From: DATFPK01 sp035264885
GTDB taxonomy: Bacteria; Actinomycetota; Thermoleophilia; Solirubrobacterales; 70-9
Assembly: GCA_035264885.1 (NCBI GenBank)
Contig: DATFPK010000005.1
Span: 1 to 50,169, forward strand
DNA: 50,169 nucleotides
Direction: 5' to 3'
Each line of letters begins with the position of its first letter. The stretch's first letter is position 1. The position numbers and the translations under genes are program-made. Shown piece by piece: positions 22,835 through 32,263 of the stretch. The notes under the pieces are model-generated. The model was given only the letters and a program-made list of their open reading frames with translations. It was not told where the DNA came from and made no database searches.

Positions 22835-25800
22835 ATGTCGCTCCACCTCCTCCACGGTCCCCCCAACTCCGGTCGCGCCGGTCACGTCCGGCGGCGGTTC
22901 GCGGAGGCCCTGCCGCGCGAACCGATCCTGGTCGTGCCCACCCTGGACGACGTCTTCGCCTTCGAGCGCGAGCTGGCCCGCGACGGCGCGCTGCTCGGCG
23001 GCCGGGTCGCCACGTTCGAGGCGCTGTTCGGCGAGGCCGCGGCGGCCGCCGGGATCGCCGGCGGCCCGGTCCTGACGCCGACGCAGCGATTGCGCCTCAC
23101 CCGTGAGGCGGCCGCCCGGACGCCGCTCGGGGTCTTGCGGCGGTCGGCTGCCACCCCCGGCTTCGCCGTTGCCCTGGACGAGCTGATCGGCGAGCTCCAG
23201 GCGGCCGGCGCCAGCGCCGACTCGGTCGCCGCGGCCGCCGGGGACCTCGGAGAGTCCGCCTACCTGTCGGAGATGGCGGCGCTGTTCGCCGCCTTCCTGG
23301 ACCTGCGCGAAGCGGCGGGGATGAGCGACGTGCACGCGACGGCGGCGGCCACGACCGCGGCACTCGAGCGGGACCCCGACCTCTGGCGCGGACGGCCCGT
23401 GCTGCTCTACGGCTTCGACGACATGACCGGTGAGCAGCTCGAGCTGGTGGCCGCGATGAGCCGCGGCGCGCCGGTGACCGTCGCGCTCACGTACGAGGAC
23501 CGCCGAGCCCTGGCCGCCCGGGCGCGGCTGCTCGAAGAGCTGCGCCGCCGCGGCGCCACCGAGGAGGCGCTGCCAGCGCAGCCGGACAACACCGCGAGCC
23601 CGCTGCTCTTCGCGCTCGAACGCGGCTTCCTGCAGAAGTCCGCCGTGCCGGTCGCGCCCGACGAGAGCCTCGTATTCCTGCGGTCGGCGGGACGGCGCGC
23701 CGAGGCCGAGGCGATCGGCGCCGAGATCGCCCGCCTCCTCGCCGACGGCCTAGACGCCGACGTCGTCGCGGTCGCGCTTCGTTCCCCGGAGTCGGACGGG
23801 ACGCTCTTCGCCCGGGTCTTCGGCTCGTTCGGGATCCCGGTCGCGCTCGAGGCGAAGGTCCCGGTCGCCCGGACGGCGACCGGCGCGACGCTGGCCGCGC
23901 TTCTGCGCGCCGTGACCGAAGGCTCGGCCGAGGCGCTGATGCGCTATCTACGCGGCCCCGCCCGGGCGGCGCCGGCTCGGGTCGACTCGATCGAGCGGCG
24001 CCGGCGCCGCGAGCGCCTCGGCGACGCCGCCGAGGTGGCGGCACTCCTGGCCGAGCGCGAGGAGCGGGCGGCCGGCGAGTTCACTCGTCTCCGCGAGCTG
24101 CGCGGGGACTCCGCCGGGCTGCTGGACGAATGCGCTCGCCTGGTCCGCGACATCGCCGAGTGGCCGCTCGCGCGGCAGGAGACCCGCGGGCTGGTGCCCG
24201 GGCCGGCGGCTGCGCTGGAGGTACGAGCCGGCGCGGCGATCGCGGCCGCGCTCGAAGAGCTCGGCGCCCTGCCGGGACTGCAGCCCGGGGCCGCGGACCT
24301 GCCGGCGCTCCTCGAGGACCTCCAGCTGCCGCTCTGGGCCGGGCCGGCGACCGGGCGGGTGCGCATAGCCAGCCCCTACCGGCTGCGGGCCGGCCGATTT
24401 CACACCCTCTTCGCCGCCTCCCTCCAGGATGGGGAATTCCCCCGCCACCGCGACTCGGGACCCTTCCTCACCGACGAGCAGCGCCATTCCCTCGGTCTCC
24501 CCGAGCGGGCCGAGACCGAGGCCGAGGAGGCCTACCTCTTCTACTCCTGCCTCTCCCTCCCCACCCACCGGCTGTTCCTGTCCTACCGGGGGAGCGACGA
24601 GCGGGGCGAGGCCGAAGCGCGCTCACCATTCCTCGACGACGTGCGCCGCCTGCTGGCCCCGCCTGTCCCGGCCTCGGGCGAGGACCCAGTCGAGGCGCAG
24701 ATCACCCGGGCGCGCGGGCTCGGAGACGTCGTCTTCGAGCCTTCGGCGGCCCCCGGCGAGGACGAGTTGGCCCGCGCTCTCGCCGCGACCGCCTCCGCCG
24801 ACCTCCTCGGCGGCATGCCGGTGCCGGCCGCAGTCGCCACCCGCGTGCTCGGTCGGCTCGAGCGGGCGCGCGAGAAGACGTTCCTCCCGGAAGGAATCGA
24901 GAGCACCGAGTTCGCGGCCGAGCTGGCCGGGCGGGCGGCCTTCGGCGGGACCACCCTGGAGGCATTCGCGACCTGTTCCTACCGCTGGTTCGTCGACCAC
25001 GAGCTCCGGCCGGACCGTCTCGAGCCGAAGCCCGAGCCGCTTCTGCTCGGTGGGCTCATGCACAAGGTCCTCGAGCGCCTCTACACCGAGCGGCCCGGCG
25101 GGGATCCGATCCCGCGCGAGGGCTCGCTCGACCGCTGGGTCGCCCGCGCCGGAGAGCTGACGTCGGAGGAGGCCGGGGGATTCGATTTCTCAACCGAGCG
25201 GTCGATCGACCGGGCGCTCCTGCGACGCGCGGAGGCGCTGCTGGCGGCCCTGCTCCGTCGCGAAGCGACGAGCTCGCCGACCGCGCTGCCCACACCGGAG
25301 ACGGTCGAGGCCGGTTTCGGCTATGAGGACGAGAAGCCGGCGCTCGACCTCGGGGGCTTCTCGCTGCACGGCCGGATCGACAGGATCGACCTGAGCCCCC
25401 GCGGCGCCGTGGTCCGCGACTACAAGCTCGGCGCCGCGACCCCCTACAAGAAGTTCGACGACGAGGCGAAGCTCCAGCTCGCCCTCTACATGGCGGCCGT
25501 CCGCGAGCTCTGGGGGGTCGAACCGGTGGGAGGCCTCTATGTCCCGCTCAGCTCGGGACGCGACACACGGCCGCGCGGGATCGTCCTCGAGGAGGCGGCC
25601 GCTGCCGAACTCCAGGGCGTCGGCGTCTACGACAACGACGCGGTGGGTCGTGACGAGCTCGAGGCGGTCCTCGCCGCCGCCAAGGCGAAGGCGACGACGG
25701 TCGTGGCCCGCATGCGCGAGGGCGACATCACCCGCGACCCGGTCGGCGGAACCTGCCCCCGCTACTGCACCTACGCCCCGATCTGCCGCCGCGAACGCGG

Positions 25801-25849
25801 GGCGATCGGCGAACCCGAGGCGATCGAGGGCGAGGAGGACTCCTCGTGA
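22835..25849 (+). CDS. addB: AddB-like subunit of a helicase-nuclease, PD-(D/E)XK with Fe-S staple
   Basis: 1004 aa. The N-terminal loop where active helicases have G-x-G-K-T reads GPPNSGRAGHVRR, so the Walker A lysine is missing and the motor is probably inactive. The C-terminal nuclease is intact: D849 in GRIDRID, D862 and K864 in RDYKLG, Q881 in LQLALY. Four cysteines, C714 (ATCSYRWF) and C974, C978, C984 (CPRYCTYAPIC), match the 4Fe-4S staple of AddB. With the next gene it should resect double-strand breaks for RecA-dependent repair. The GTG of the partner overlaps its stop by 4 bp. AdnA is an alternative name. Confidence 0.88.
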   Translation: MSLHLLHGPPNSGRAGHVRRRFAEALPREPILVVPTLDDVFAFERELARDGALLGGRVATFEALFGEAAAAAGIAGGPVLTPTQRLRLTREAAARTPLGVLRRSAATPGFAVALDELIGELQAAGASADSVAAAAGDLGESAYLSEMAALFAAFLDLREAAGMSDVHATAAATTAALERDPDLWRGRPVLLYGFDDMTGEQLELVAAMSRGAPVTVALTYEDRRALAARARLLEELRRRGATEEALPAQPDNTASPLLFALERGFLQKSAVPVAPDESLVFLRSAGRRAEAEAIGAEIARLLADGLDADVVAVALRSPESDGTLFARVFGSFGIPVALEAKVPVARTATGATLAALLRAVTEGSAEALMRYLRGPARAAPARVDSIERRRRRERLGDAAEVAALLAEREERAAGEFTRLRELRGDSAGLLDECARLVRDIAEWPLARQETRGLVPGPAAALEVRAGAAIAAALEELGALPGLQPGAADLPALLEDLQLPLWAGPATGRVRIASPYRLRAGRFHTLFAASLQDGEFPRHRDSGPFLTDEQRHSLGLPERAETEAEEAYLFYSCLSLPTHRLFLSYRGSDERGEAEARSPFLDDVRRLLAPPVPASGEDPVEAQITRARGLGDVVFEPSAAPGEDELARALAATASADLLGGMPVPAAVATRVLGRLERAREKTFLPEGIESTEFAAELAGRAAFGGTTLEAFATCSYRWFVDHELRPDRLEPKPEPLLLGGLMHKVLERLYTERPGGDPIPREGSLDRWVARAGELTSEEAGGFDFSTERSIDRALLRRAEALLAALLRREATSSPTALPTPETVEAGFGYEDEKPALDLGGFSLHGRIDRIDLSPRGAVVRDYKLGAATPYKKFDDEAKLQLALYMAAVRELWGVEPVGGLYVPLSSGRDTRPRGIVLEEAAAAELQGVGVYDNDAVGRDELEAVLAAAKAKATTVVARMREGDITRDPVGGTCPRYCTYAPICRRERGAIGEPEAIEGEEDSS

Positions 25850-28800
25850 GCACGGCCGCCGCCGCGGCTACCCGCGAGCCGACTCCCGAACAGCGGGCGG
25901 CGATCGATGCCCGCGACCGCGACGTCTTCCTCGAGGCCGGCGCCGGCACCGGCAAGACCGGGGTGCTCGTGGACCGCTATTGCGCGGCGATCGAGGTCGA
26001 CGAAGCGACGCCGGAGTCGATCCTCGCGATCACCTTCACCGACCGCGCCGCCGCCCAGCTGCGGGCCCGGGTGCGCGCCGAGCTCGACCGTCGCTCGCGC
26101 GCGGCTTCGGAGGCCGGCGACGCGGCACTGGCCGAGCACCTCGCGACGGCCGTCTCGGGCCTGAGCGCCGGGTGGATCACGACGATTCACGGCTTCTGCC
26201 GCCGCCTCCTGGCCTCTCACCCGGTCGCGGCCGGTCTCGACCCGCGGTTCGGCGTCCTCGACGCTCCCGCCGCCGAGCGCACCGCCACGGCGGCGTTCAA
26301 CGACGTCCTGGAGGAGTTCCTCGCCGGCGGCGATCCCGTCCGCGAGACGACGGTGGCCGCCTACCGGCCGGATGGACTGCGGGACCTGGTCACCGGCGCC
26401 CATGCCGAGCTGCGAAGCCGCGGTGAGCTGCGCCCGCGGCTGCCGGATCCGCCGACCACCGACCTTCCGAGCTCGCTCGACGAGCTGGAGGCGGCCGCAG
26501 AGGAGGCGCTGGCGCAGGCCGGCCCGGTCGCCTCCCAGCGCGCGGTCATCGAGGAAGCGCTGGCGCTGGCGCGAAGTCGCGCCACGCGGTTGCCCTCCGT
26601 GGACGAGCTGGCGGCGGTCTGCCGGAAGTGGAAGCCCGAGGGGCTGGCGCGCTTCTGTGCCGCCGCAGCGGTGGCGCGCTCTCGCGCCGCCGAGGTCGAT
26701 GGCGGACTCGCCGCCTACGAGCACGTCCGCGAGCTGCTCGAGCTGTTCGACCGACGCTACGAGGAGGCGAAAGCGGCGCGGGCGTCGCTCGACTTCGAGG
26801 ACCTCCAGCTCCTCGCGGTCGCGCTGCTGACCGAGAGCGAGCCCCTCCGCCAGGCCTACGGCGAGCGCTTCACCCATCTCATGGTCGACGAGTTCCAGGA
26901 CACGAACCGACTCCAGCTACGGCTGGTCGAGGCTCTGACCGGCCCCGCCACCCGGCGCTTTGTGGTCGGGGACGAGTACCAGTCGATCTACGGCTTCCGC
27001 CACGCCGACCTCGACGTGTTCCGTGGCGAGCGCACCCGCCTGCGCGGCGAGGCGGCGGGCGACCGCCCGGCCGACGTCCTCGGTCTGAGCGGCAACTTCC
27101 GCGCCCGGCCGGAGCTGATCGCAGCCACGAACGCGATCGGTGCATCGCTCCTCGCCTCCGCCCACCCCCAGGGCTTTCGCCCTTTGACCGCCGGTGCGCC
27201 GCCCGCCGAGCCCGATCCCCGCGGCGGCGCGCCGTCCGTGGAGCTCCTGATCACCCGCGGGAAGTGGGACGCGGACGAGATCGACCTCGCGCTGCGGGTC
27301 GACGACACGACCCCGAAGGCCACGGTGGCCGAGGCGCGGTTCCTGGCGGCGCGGCTGAGCAGGCTCGCCGAGGCCGGCGTCCCCCGCGGCGACATGGTCG
27401 TGCTGCTGCGGGCCTTCTCCCACGTCGACGCGTTCGAGGAGGCGCTCGACCGGGCCGGCCTGCGGCCCTACGTGGTCGGCGGGCGGGGCTACTGGTCCCG
27501 GCAGCAGGCGCAGGACATGCTCTGCCTCCTGTCCGTGATCGCCAACCCGCGCGACGAGGAGCCCTTGTTCGGGGCGCTCGCCTCGCCGGCCGGCGGGGTC
27601 GGGCCCGAGACGCTGTGGCTGCTGCGGCGCGCCGGCGGCTCCGGCGGGCTCTGGACGGCCGCCCAGAAGGCCGGCGGCGTCTGGCCGGAGGCGGATGTCG
27701 AGCAGCCGGAGCTGCTCGAGCGGATCGAGCCGGGCCAGCGTGAGCGGCTCGCCTCGTTCTGCGCCATCGTCCTGCTGCTCCGCGAGGCCGCTCCCCGCGT
27801 TGCGCTCGAGGAGCTGATCGACCGGGCGGTGCGGGAGACCGGCTATGACCTGGCCATCCTCCAGCAGCACCTGGGCACGGAGCGGCTGGCGAACGTGCGG
27901 CAGATGATGCGGCTCGCCCGCGAGTTCGAGGACGCCGAGGGCCGTGACCTGCGTGGCTTCATCGACTACGCCCGGGCCCGGGCCGAAGCCGGCGATGACC
28001 CGATCGCCGCCACCGCGGAGGAGGACCACGACGGGGTGCGGGTGATGACGATTCACACCGCGAAGGGCCTCGAGTTTCCGGTGGTCGCGGTCGCCGACCT
28101 CGGCCGCGGGCTGATCCAGGGCGGGTTCCCGCCGGCCCTGCGGCTCGGCCCCGGTCGTCCCCCGGCGGTCGGCATGCGGCTCGCCCGGATGGGCGCGGAG
28201 TCGGCCCCTCTCTTCGAGATGGAGCGCCTCCGGCGCATGGCGGAGGAGCGCGACATCGCCGAGGAGCTGCGCCTCTTCTACGTCGGCGCGACGCGGGCCG
28301 AGGAGCGGCTGCTGCTCAGCGGAGTCATGTCGGGCAACGGATCGGCCCGGCGGCCCGTGATCGCGCGGCTCCCCGCGGCCTTCGGCATCGACGAGGTAGA
28401 GGACGGGGCCACCAGCACTGTGCCGCCGCCGGAGCCGCGGCCCGGTCTCGGCGCGGGCTTCGCGCCGGCCGAGGTGCTGACGCGGGTCAACGACCAGAGC
28501 CCGGAGCGCGCCGCCGAGCTGGTGCGCTCGGCGGGGCGCCAGCGGCCGGAGGTGCCGACGTCGACCGGCGCCCCGCCCCTGCTCGAGCACAGCGACCCCG
28601 CCCCCGCCCTGCCGGCGCTCTCGTATTCCGCGCTCGCCGAGTACGAGCGCTGCGGCTATCGCTTCCACACCGAGCGCGTGCTCGGGCTGAAGGCGGCAGG
28701 GGCGGGCGGTCCCGGAGCGCTCGCATTCGGCAGCGCCGTGCATGCGCTGCTCGAGTGGAGCGCCCGCAACCGCTGGGTCGAGCCGAAAGAGGACTTTGCC

Positions 28801-29364
28801 CGGCGCCGCCTCGCCGGCGCCGGCCTCGACCCGGACCGGACTTTGGAGCGAGCGCTCGCCCAGGTCAGCGGCTGGCTCGCGTCACCGCTCTGCGCCGAGC
28901 TGCGGGCGATGCCTTCGGTCCGGCCCGAGGCCCCGTTCCTGCTCGCCCTTCGGGGGCAGCTCGTCCGCGGCTCGATCGACATGCTGGGCAGCGGCCCGGG
29001 CCTGACCCCGCTCGTCATCGACTTCAAGACCGACCGTCTCGAGGGAGCCGATCCGGCCGAGGCGGCGGGCCGCTACGAGCTGCAGCGGCTGCTGTATGCG
29101 CTGGCGACCGCCGAGGCGACCGGGTCCGAGCGGGTGCGGGTCGCGTGGGTCTTCCTCGAGCGGCCGCAGGAGGCGGCGCAGGCCGAGCTCGGACCGGAGG
29201 ATGTCGCCGCGGGCCGGGCGCGGCTCGAGGAGACCGTCGCCCGGGCGGCCGCCGGCGAGTTCGAGGTGACCGCGACGCCGACCTGGGAGCTCTGCCGCGA
29301 CTGCCCGGCGCGGCGGCGTCTGTGCAGCAACCCGGCCCGGCCACCCGCGACCGCCGCGGCCTAG
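25846..29364 (+). CDS. addA: AddA/AdnB-like UvrD-family helicase-nuclease
   Basis: 1172 aa from GTG 25846. All SF1A helicase motifs are visible: Walker A AGAGTGKT (31-38), AITFTDRAAAQLRARV, TIHGFCRRLL, VDEFQDTNRLQ (D348-E349), VGDEYQSIYGFRHAD, LSGNFRARPEL, MTIHTAKGLEFPVV and LFYVGATRAEERL. A C-terminal PD-(D/E)XK nuclease follows: D1045 in GSIDMLG, D1059 and K1061 in VIDFKTD, Q1080 in YELQ. Unusually for AddA, it too has a cysteine quartet around the nuclease: C936 (YERCGYRF) and C1150, C1153, C1160 (CRDCPARRRLC). This is the motor partner of the AddB-like protein. Confidence 0.9.
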   Translation: MSTAAAAATREPTPEQRAAIDARDRDVFLEAGAGTGKTGVLVDRYCAAIEVDEATPESILAITFTDRAAAQLRARVRAELDRRSRAASEAGDAALAEHLATAVSGLSAGWITTIHGFCRRLLASHPVAAGLDPRFGVLDAPAAERTATAAFNDVLEEFLAGGDPVRETTVAAYRPDGLRDLVTGAHAELRSRGELRPRLPDPPTTDLPSSLDELEAAAEEALAQAGPVASQRAVIEEALALARSRATRLPSVDELAAVCRKWKPEGLARFCAAAAVARSRAAEVDGGLAAYEHVRELLELFDRRYEEAKAARASLDFEDLQLLAVALLTESEPLRQAYGERFTHLMVDEFQDTNRLQLRLVEALTGPATRRFVVGDEYQSIYGFRHADLDVFRGERTRLRGEAAGDRPADVLGLSGNFRARPELIAATNAIGASLLASAHPQGFRPLTAGAPPAEPDPRGGAPSVELLITRGKWDADEIDLALRVDDTTPKATVAEARFLAARLSRLAEAGVPRGDMVVLLRAFSHVDAFEEALDRAGLRPYVVGGRGYWSRQQAQDMLCLLSVIANPRDEEPLFGALASPAGGVGPETLWLLRRAGGSGGLWTAAQKAGGVWPEADVEQPELLERIEPGQRERLASFCAIVLLLREAAPRVALEELIDRAVRETGYDLAILQQHLGTERLANVRQMMRLAREFEDAEGRDLRGFIDYARARAEAGDDPIAATAEEDHDGVRVMTIHTAKGLEFPVVAVADLGRGLIQGGFPPALRLGPGRPPAVGMRLARMGAESAPLFEMERLRRMAEERDIAEELRLFYVGATRAEERLLLSGVMSGNGSARRPVIARLPAAFGIDEVEDGATSTVPPPEPRPGLGAGFAPAEVLTRVNDQSPERAAELVRSAGRQRPEVPTSTGAPPLLEHSDPAPALPALSYSALAEYERCGYRFHTERVLGLKAAGAGGPGALAFGSAVHALLEWSARNRWVEPKEDFARRRLAGAGLDPDRTLERALAQVSGWLASPLCAELRAMPSVRPEAPFLLALRGQLVRGSIDMLGSGPGLTPLVIDFKTDRLEGADPAEAAGRYELQRLLYALATAEATGSERVRVAWVFLERPQEAAQAELGPEDVAAGRARLEETVARAAAGEFEVTATPTWELCRDCPARRRLCSNPARPPATAAA

Positions 29365-29365
29365 C

Positions 29366-29584
29366 TCACTGGGTCTCGAGTCTCGCCGCGAGCTCGTCGA
29401 GCCGCAGCTCCTTGAGCCCCTCGCCTACCGCATCAAGCTCCGACGCGCAGTAGGTGACGAGCTCGCGCCCCTCCTTGCAGAGGTCGAGCGTCTCGCGCAG
29501 CCCGGCCTGACCCGAGTCGAGCCGGTCGATGATCTGCTCGAGACGCTCGACGGCGGCCTCGTAGCTCTTGGGTTCCTCGCTCAC
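29366..29584 (-). CDS. xseB: Exodeoxyribonuclease VII small subunit
   Basis: 72 aa, usual length. The pattern SYEAAVERLEQIIDRLDSGQAGLRETLDLCKEGRELVTYC is the conserved two-helix core of XseB, which binds XseA to form the single-strand-specific exonuclease VII in the cytosol. Start is GTG 29584, overlapping the xseA stop by 4 bp (29581-29584). Its stop is 2 nt from the convergent addA-like stop. Confidence 0.93.
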   Translation of the reverse strand: MSEEPKSYEAAVERLEQIIDRLDSGQAGLRETLDLCKEGRELVTYCASELDAVGEGLKELRLDELAARLETQ

Positions 29585-30984
29585 TCCCCGTCTGCCTCGT
29601 CTTCGACGGTCGCGCCGAGCGCGCCGTCCGCGAAGCGAAGCCTGACACGTCCAGCGGCGGCTGCGGCGGCCGCAGTGGTCACCGGCTCGCCGTCGTCTCG
29701 CTCGGCGCGGGCATACCCCCGCTCCAGGGTCCGCTCGGGATCGTGCGCCCGAAGCGCGACGCCGTTGCCGGCGAGCGCGTCGCGGCGGCGCCTCACCGCT
29801 GCCTGCCCGGCCCGTTCGAGCGCCGCCGCCCGGTGGCCGCTCTCGCCGACCGCGGCCGCCGCCGCTCCGGCCGCCCGCCGTCCGGCCCGGCCCAGGACGA
29901 CGAGGGCGATCCTGCGCTGGTAGTCGGCCCGCTCGCCGACCCGGCGCTCGGCGGCGGCCCGGAGCTCGCGGATCGACTGGTTGAGGACGAAGCGCTCCCG
30001 CTGGAGCGCCCGGGCCGGGCCACGGGCCAGGGCCGCGAGGTGCCGGGTCCGCTCGCCGACGGCCGCGGCGGCGGTGCGGCCGAGGGCGGCGGCGCAGCGG
30101 TCGAGGGACTCGCGCGCTTCGCGGCAGTCGAGCGGCACGGCCGCCTCGGCGGCGTGGGTGGGGGTCGAGCAGGCGACGGCGGCCACTTCGTCGATCAGGG
30201 TCCGGTCGCGCTCGTGACCGACCGCGCTTATGACCGGCACCCGCAGCATCGCGGTGGTCCGGCAGAGCGTCTCGTCGCAGAAGGCCCAGAGGTCGGCGAG
30301 GCTGCCCCCGCCCCGGGTCACGACGATCGCCTCGACCTCGGGTCGCGCGGCGAGGTCCTGCAACGCCCGCGTGATCGCGGGTGCGGCGTGGCGGTCCTGG
30401 ACCGGGGCGAAGCCCCAGATCACCGTGCCCCGCCAGCCGCGGCGCTCGAGCCCGGCCAGGAAGTCCTGGCGCGCGGCGCCGCGCTCGCCCGTGACGACGC
30501 CGATCGTCCGCGGCAGGCGCGGGCGGCGAAGCTGCTTCTGGAGGTCGAAAAGGCCCTCCGCCTCGAGCTGGCGGCGAAGCTGCTCGAGCCGGGCCAGCAG
30601 GTCGCCTTCGCCGGCCAGGCGCAGGTGGGTCGCGCGGAACGTGAAGCCCGGCGAGGACTGGGGCCCGCCCGGGTAGTAGTCCGGACCGCCGCCGACGACG
30701 ACCTCGGCGCCGTCGCGGAGGGTCCGCTCGTCGAGGCCCATCCGCTCGAGGTCGGAGAGCCACATCGCGCACGGGACCGCGCCCTCGCCGTCGCGCAACT
30801 CGAAGTAGACCTGGACGCGGCTGCGGCCCAGACCGGTCACCTCGCCGATCAGGAGGACCCTGGCGCGGCCGCGCAGCCACTCCTGGAGCTTGCGGGCGTA
30901 GCGGCCGACCGCGAATGGCCCGGGCAGCTTCGGGTCCGCCGCGCCGCTGGGCTCACCGGGGATCGGGATCGATTCCTGACCCAT
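29581..30984 (-). CDS. xseA: Exodeoxyribonuclease VII large subunit
   Basis: 467 aa. N-terminal OB-fold for single-strand DNA binding (VLLIGEVTGLGRSRVQVYFELRDGEG), then the catalytic core with RRPRLPRTIGVVTGERGAARQDFL, AIVVTRGGGSLADLWAFCDE and PVISAVGHERDRTLIDEVA, and a long Ala/Arg-rich coiled-coil C-terminal region that carries XseB. Exonuclease VII degrades single-stranded DNA from both ends. It lies next to the addAB-like pair, forming a DNA end-processing neighbourhood, but on the opposite strand. ATG 30984 is only 23 bp from the ATG of the divergent GGCT gene. Confidence 0.95.
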   Translation of the reverse strand: MGQESIPIPGEPSGAADPKLPGPFAVGRYARKLQEWLRGRARVLLIGEVTGLGRSRVQVYFELRDGEGAVPCAMWLSDLERMGLDERTLRDGAEVVVGGGPDYYPGGPQSSPGFTFRATHLRLAGEGDLLARLEQLRRQLEAEGLFDLQKQLRRPRLPRTIGVVTGERGAARQDFLAGLERRGWRGTVIWGFAPVQDRHAAPAITRALQDLAARPEVEAIVVTRGGGSLADLWAFCDETLCRTTAMLRVPVISAVGHERDRTLIDEVAAVACSTPTHAAEAAVPLDCREARESLDRCAAALGRTAAAAVGERTRHLAALARGPARALQRERFVLNQSIRELRAAAERRVGERADYQRRIALVVLGRAGRRAAGAAAAAVGESGHRAAALERAGQAAVRRRRDALAGNGVALRAHDPERTLERGYARAERDDGEPVTTAAAAAAAGRVRLRFADGALGATVEDEADGE

Positions 30985-31007
30985 GGCAGGGAGAATGACA
31001 GCCGCAG

Positions 31008-31595
31008 ATGACCCTCTCCGCGGTCTTCGGATACGGATCCCTGGTCGACGCCGCGAGCGCCGCGCGGACCCTCGGGCGGGCGGTCCCCGAGCCGCGCCCC
31101 GCCCGTCTGCGCGGCTGGATCCGCCGCTGGTCGCTCCTGCGCGACAACCTGAGAGCCGAGAAGACCTTCGCGATCGAGCCCGGCGCCGAGCTGCCGCCGT
31201 TCATCCTCGGCCTCAACCTCGAGCGTCATCCCGACGGCGGCGCAGCGGGACCGAATGGGGCGCTGGTCGAGGTCAGCGAGGCCGAGCTCGACCGCCTCGA
31301 CCTGCGAGAGATGCGCTACGACCGGGTCGACGTGACGAGTGACGTCGAGGCGCCGGACCAGCCCTTTGACCTGGTCGTCGCCTACGCCGCCAAGCGCGGC
31401 AACCACGCCCCCGCCGCACCCGAGGGCGCGGTCGTCCTCGCCAGCTACGTCCGGGCCGTCGAGGCGGCATTCGACAGCCTCGGCGCCGGCCAGCGCGACC
31501 TGTTCCGGGCGACGACGGAGCCGCCGCCGGTGCCTGTGGTCGAGGGGAGGCTCGTGCGCGACGAGATCCCCGAGGGGAACCCCCGGGCGTGGTGA
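31008..31595 (+). CDS. Gamma-glutamylcyclotransferase-like protein
   Basis: 195 aa. The GGCT fold signature is at the N-terminus, VFGYGSLVD, with the substrate-binding Tyr-Gly-Ser-Leu loop. The second signature, GALVEVSEAELDRLDLREMRYDRVDV, contains the catalytic Glu region (E in LDLREMRY) and normally follows in this family. The exact reaction (cyclisation of gamma-glutamyl amines, or another amide cleavage) is not predictable; many bacterial members are uncharacterised. Monocistronic, divergent from xseA, and ended by the strong hairpin at 31609-31636. Confidence 0.78.
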   Translation: MTLSAVFGYGSLVDAASAARTLGRAVPEPRPARLRGWIRRWSLLRDNLRAEKTFAIEPGAELPPFILGLNLERHPDGGAAGPNGALVEVSEAELDRLDLREMRYDRVDVTSDVEAPDQPFDLVVAYAAKRGNHAPAAPEGAVVLASYVRAVEAAFDSLGAGQRDLFRATTEPPPVPVVEGRLVRDEIPEGNPRAW

Positions 31596-31608
31596 GCCCC
31601 CGAACGCG

Positions 31609-31636
31609 AGACGCCCGGCCGGGGGGCCGGGCGTCT
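31609..31636. terminator. Bidirectional intrinsic-type terminator hairpin
   Basis: A perfect 12-bp stem, AGACGCCCGGCC / GGCCGGGCGTCT, with a GGGG loop, centred between the convergent GGCT and yceI stops (31595 and 31659). There is only a short T-poor tail (GTTC), so it may be Rho-assisted or an L-shaped actinobacterial terminator. It is the strongest such hairpin in the window. Confidence 0.8.
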
Positions 31637-31658
31637 GTTCATCGGGAGGTCGTCCCGG

Positions 31659-32219
31659 CTAGTCCTGCTTGACGGCGGCGAGGTCGAGCTCCAGCTTGAC
31701 CTTGTCGGCGACGACGGCGTTGCCGCTGCCGAGGGCCGCGTTGAAGCGCATCCCGTAGTCGCGCCGCGAGAGCTGCCCGGTCACCTCGAGACCGATCCGC
31801 TCCTCGTCGCTCGCCCCGAGTCCGGTGCCGAGGATCTCGGCCTCGAGCTCCAGCTCACGGGTGACGCCGTTCAGCGTCAGCTCGCCGACGACGCGGATGG
31901 TGTCCTCGTCGATCGCCTCGATCCGGGTCGACTCGAAGCGCAGCTCCGGGTGAACGTCGGCATCGAAGAAGTCGGCCGAACGGAGATGTTCGTCGCGCTG
32001 CTCCTGGTTCGTGTTGACCGAGGCGGCCTTGACTACGCCGTATGCGCGTGAGGACTCGAGGTCCTCGCCGATCTCGATCGTCCCCTCGAACTCGCGGAAT
32101 TCCCCGCGCACGGTGGCGACGCCCATGTGCTTGACGGCGAAGCCGACCTTCGAGTGGGCCGGGTCAATTGCCCAGGTGCCGGTCGGGACGGTGGGTCGGG
32201 TGAGAGTTGCAGTTGCCAT
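31659..32219 (-). CDS. YceI-family protein
   Basis: 186 aa, a lipocalin-like single-domain protein. Family motifs: GTWAIDPAHSKVGFAVKHMGVATVRGEFREFEGTIE, KAASVNTNQEQRDEHLRSADFFDADVHPELRFEST and VVGELTLNGVTRELELEAE. YceI proteins bind long-chain isoprenoids or amides in a hydrophobic pocket; in many bacteria they are exported, but this one has no signal peptide, so it should be cytosolic. ATG 32219 has a strong GAGGAGG ribosome binding site 5 nt upstream. Transcription starts within the operator region shared with marR, and the -10 TATACT (32250-32255, minus strand) overlaps the first inverted repeat. Confidence 0.92.
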   Translation of the reverse strand: MATATLTRPTVPTGTWAIDPAHSKVGFAVKHMGVATVRGEFREFEGTIEIGEDLESSRAYGVVKAASVNTNQEQRDEHLRSADFFDADVHPELRFESTRIEAIDEDTIRVVGELTLNGVTRELELEAEILGTGLGASDEERIGLEVTGQLSRRDYGMRFNAALGSGNAVVADKVKLELDLAAVKQD

Positions 32220-32237
32220 GTGGTTCCTCCTCAGTTC

Positions 32238-32251
32238 CTTGCATACGCAAG
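32238..32251. promoter_or_regulatory. MarR operator 1, CTTGC-ATAC-GCAAG
   Basis: Perfect inverted repeat with 5-bp arms and a 4-bp centre. It overlaps the -10 (TATACT, 32250-32255 on the minus strand) of yceI, so a bound regulator would block yceI transcription. Confidence 0.7.
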
Positions 32252-32263
32252 TATATCAGATGC

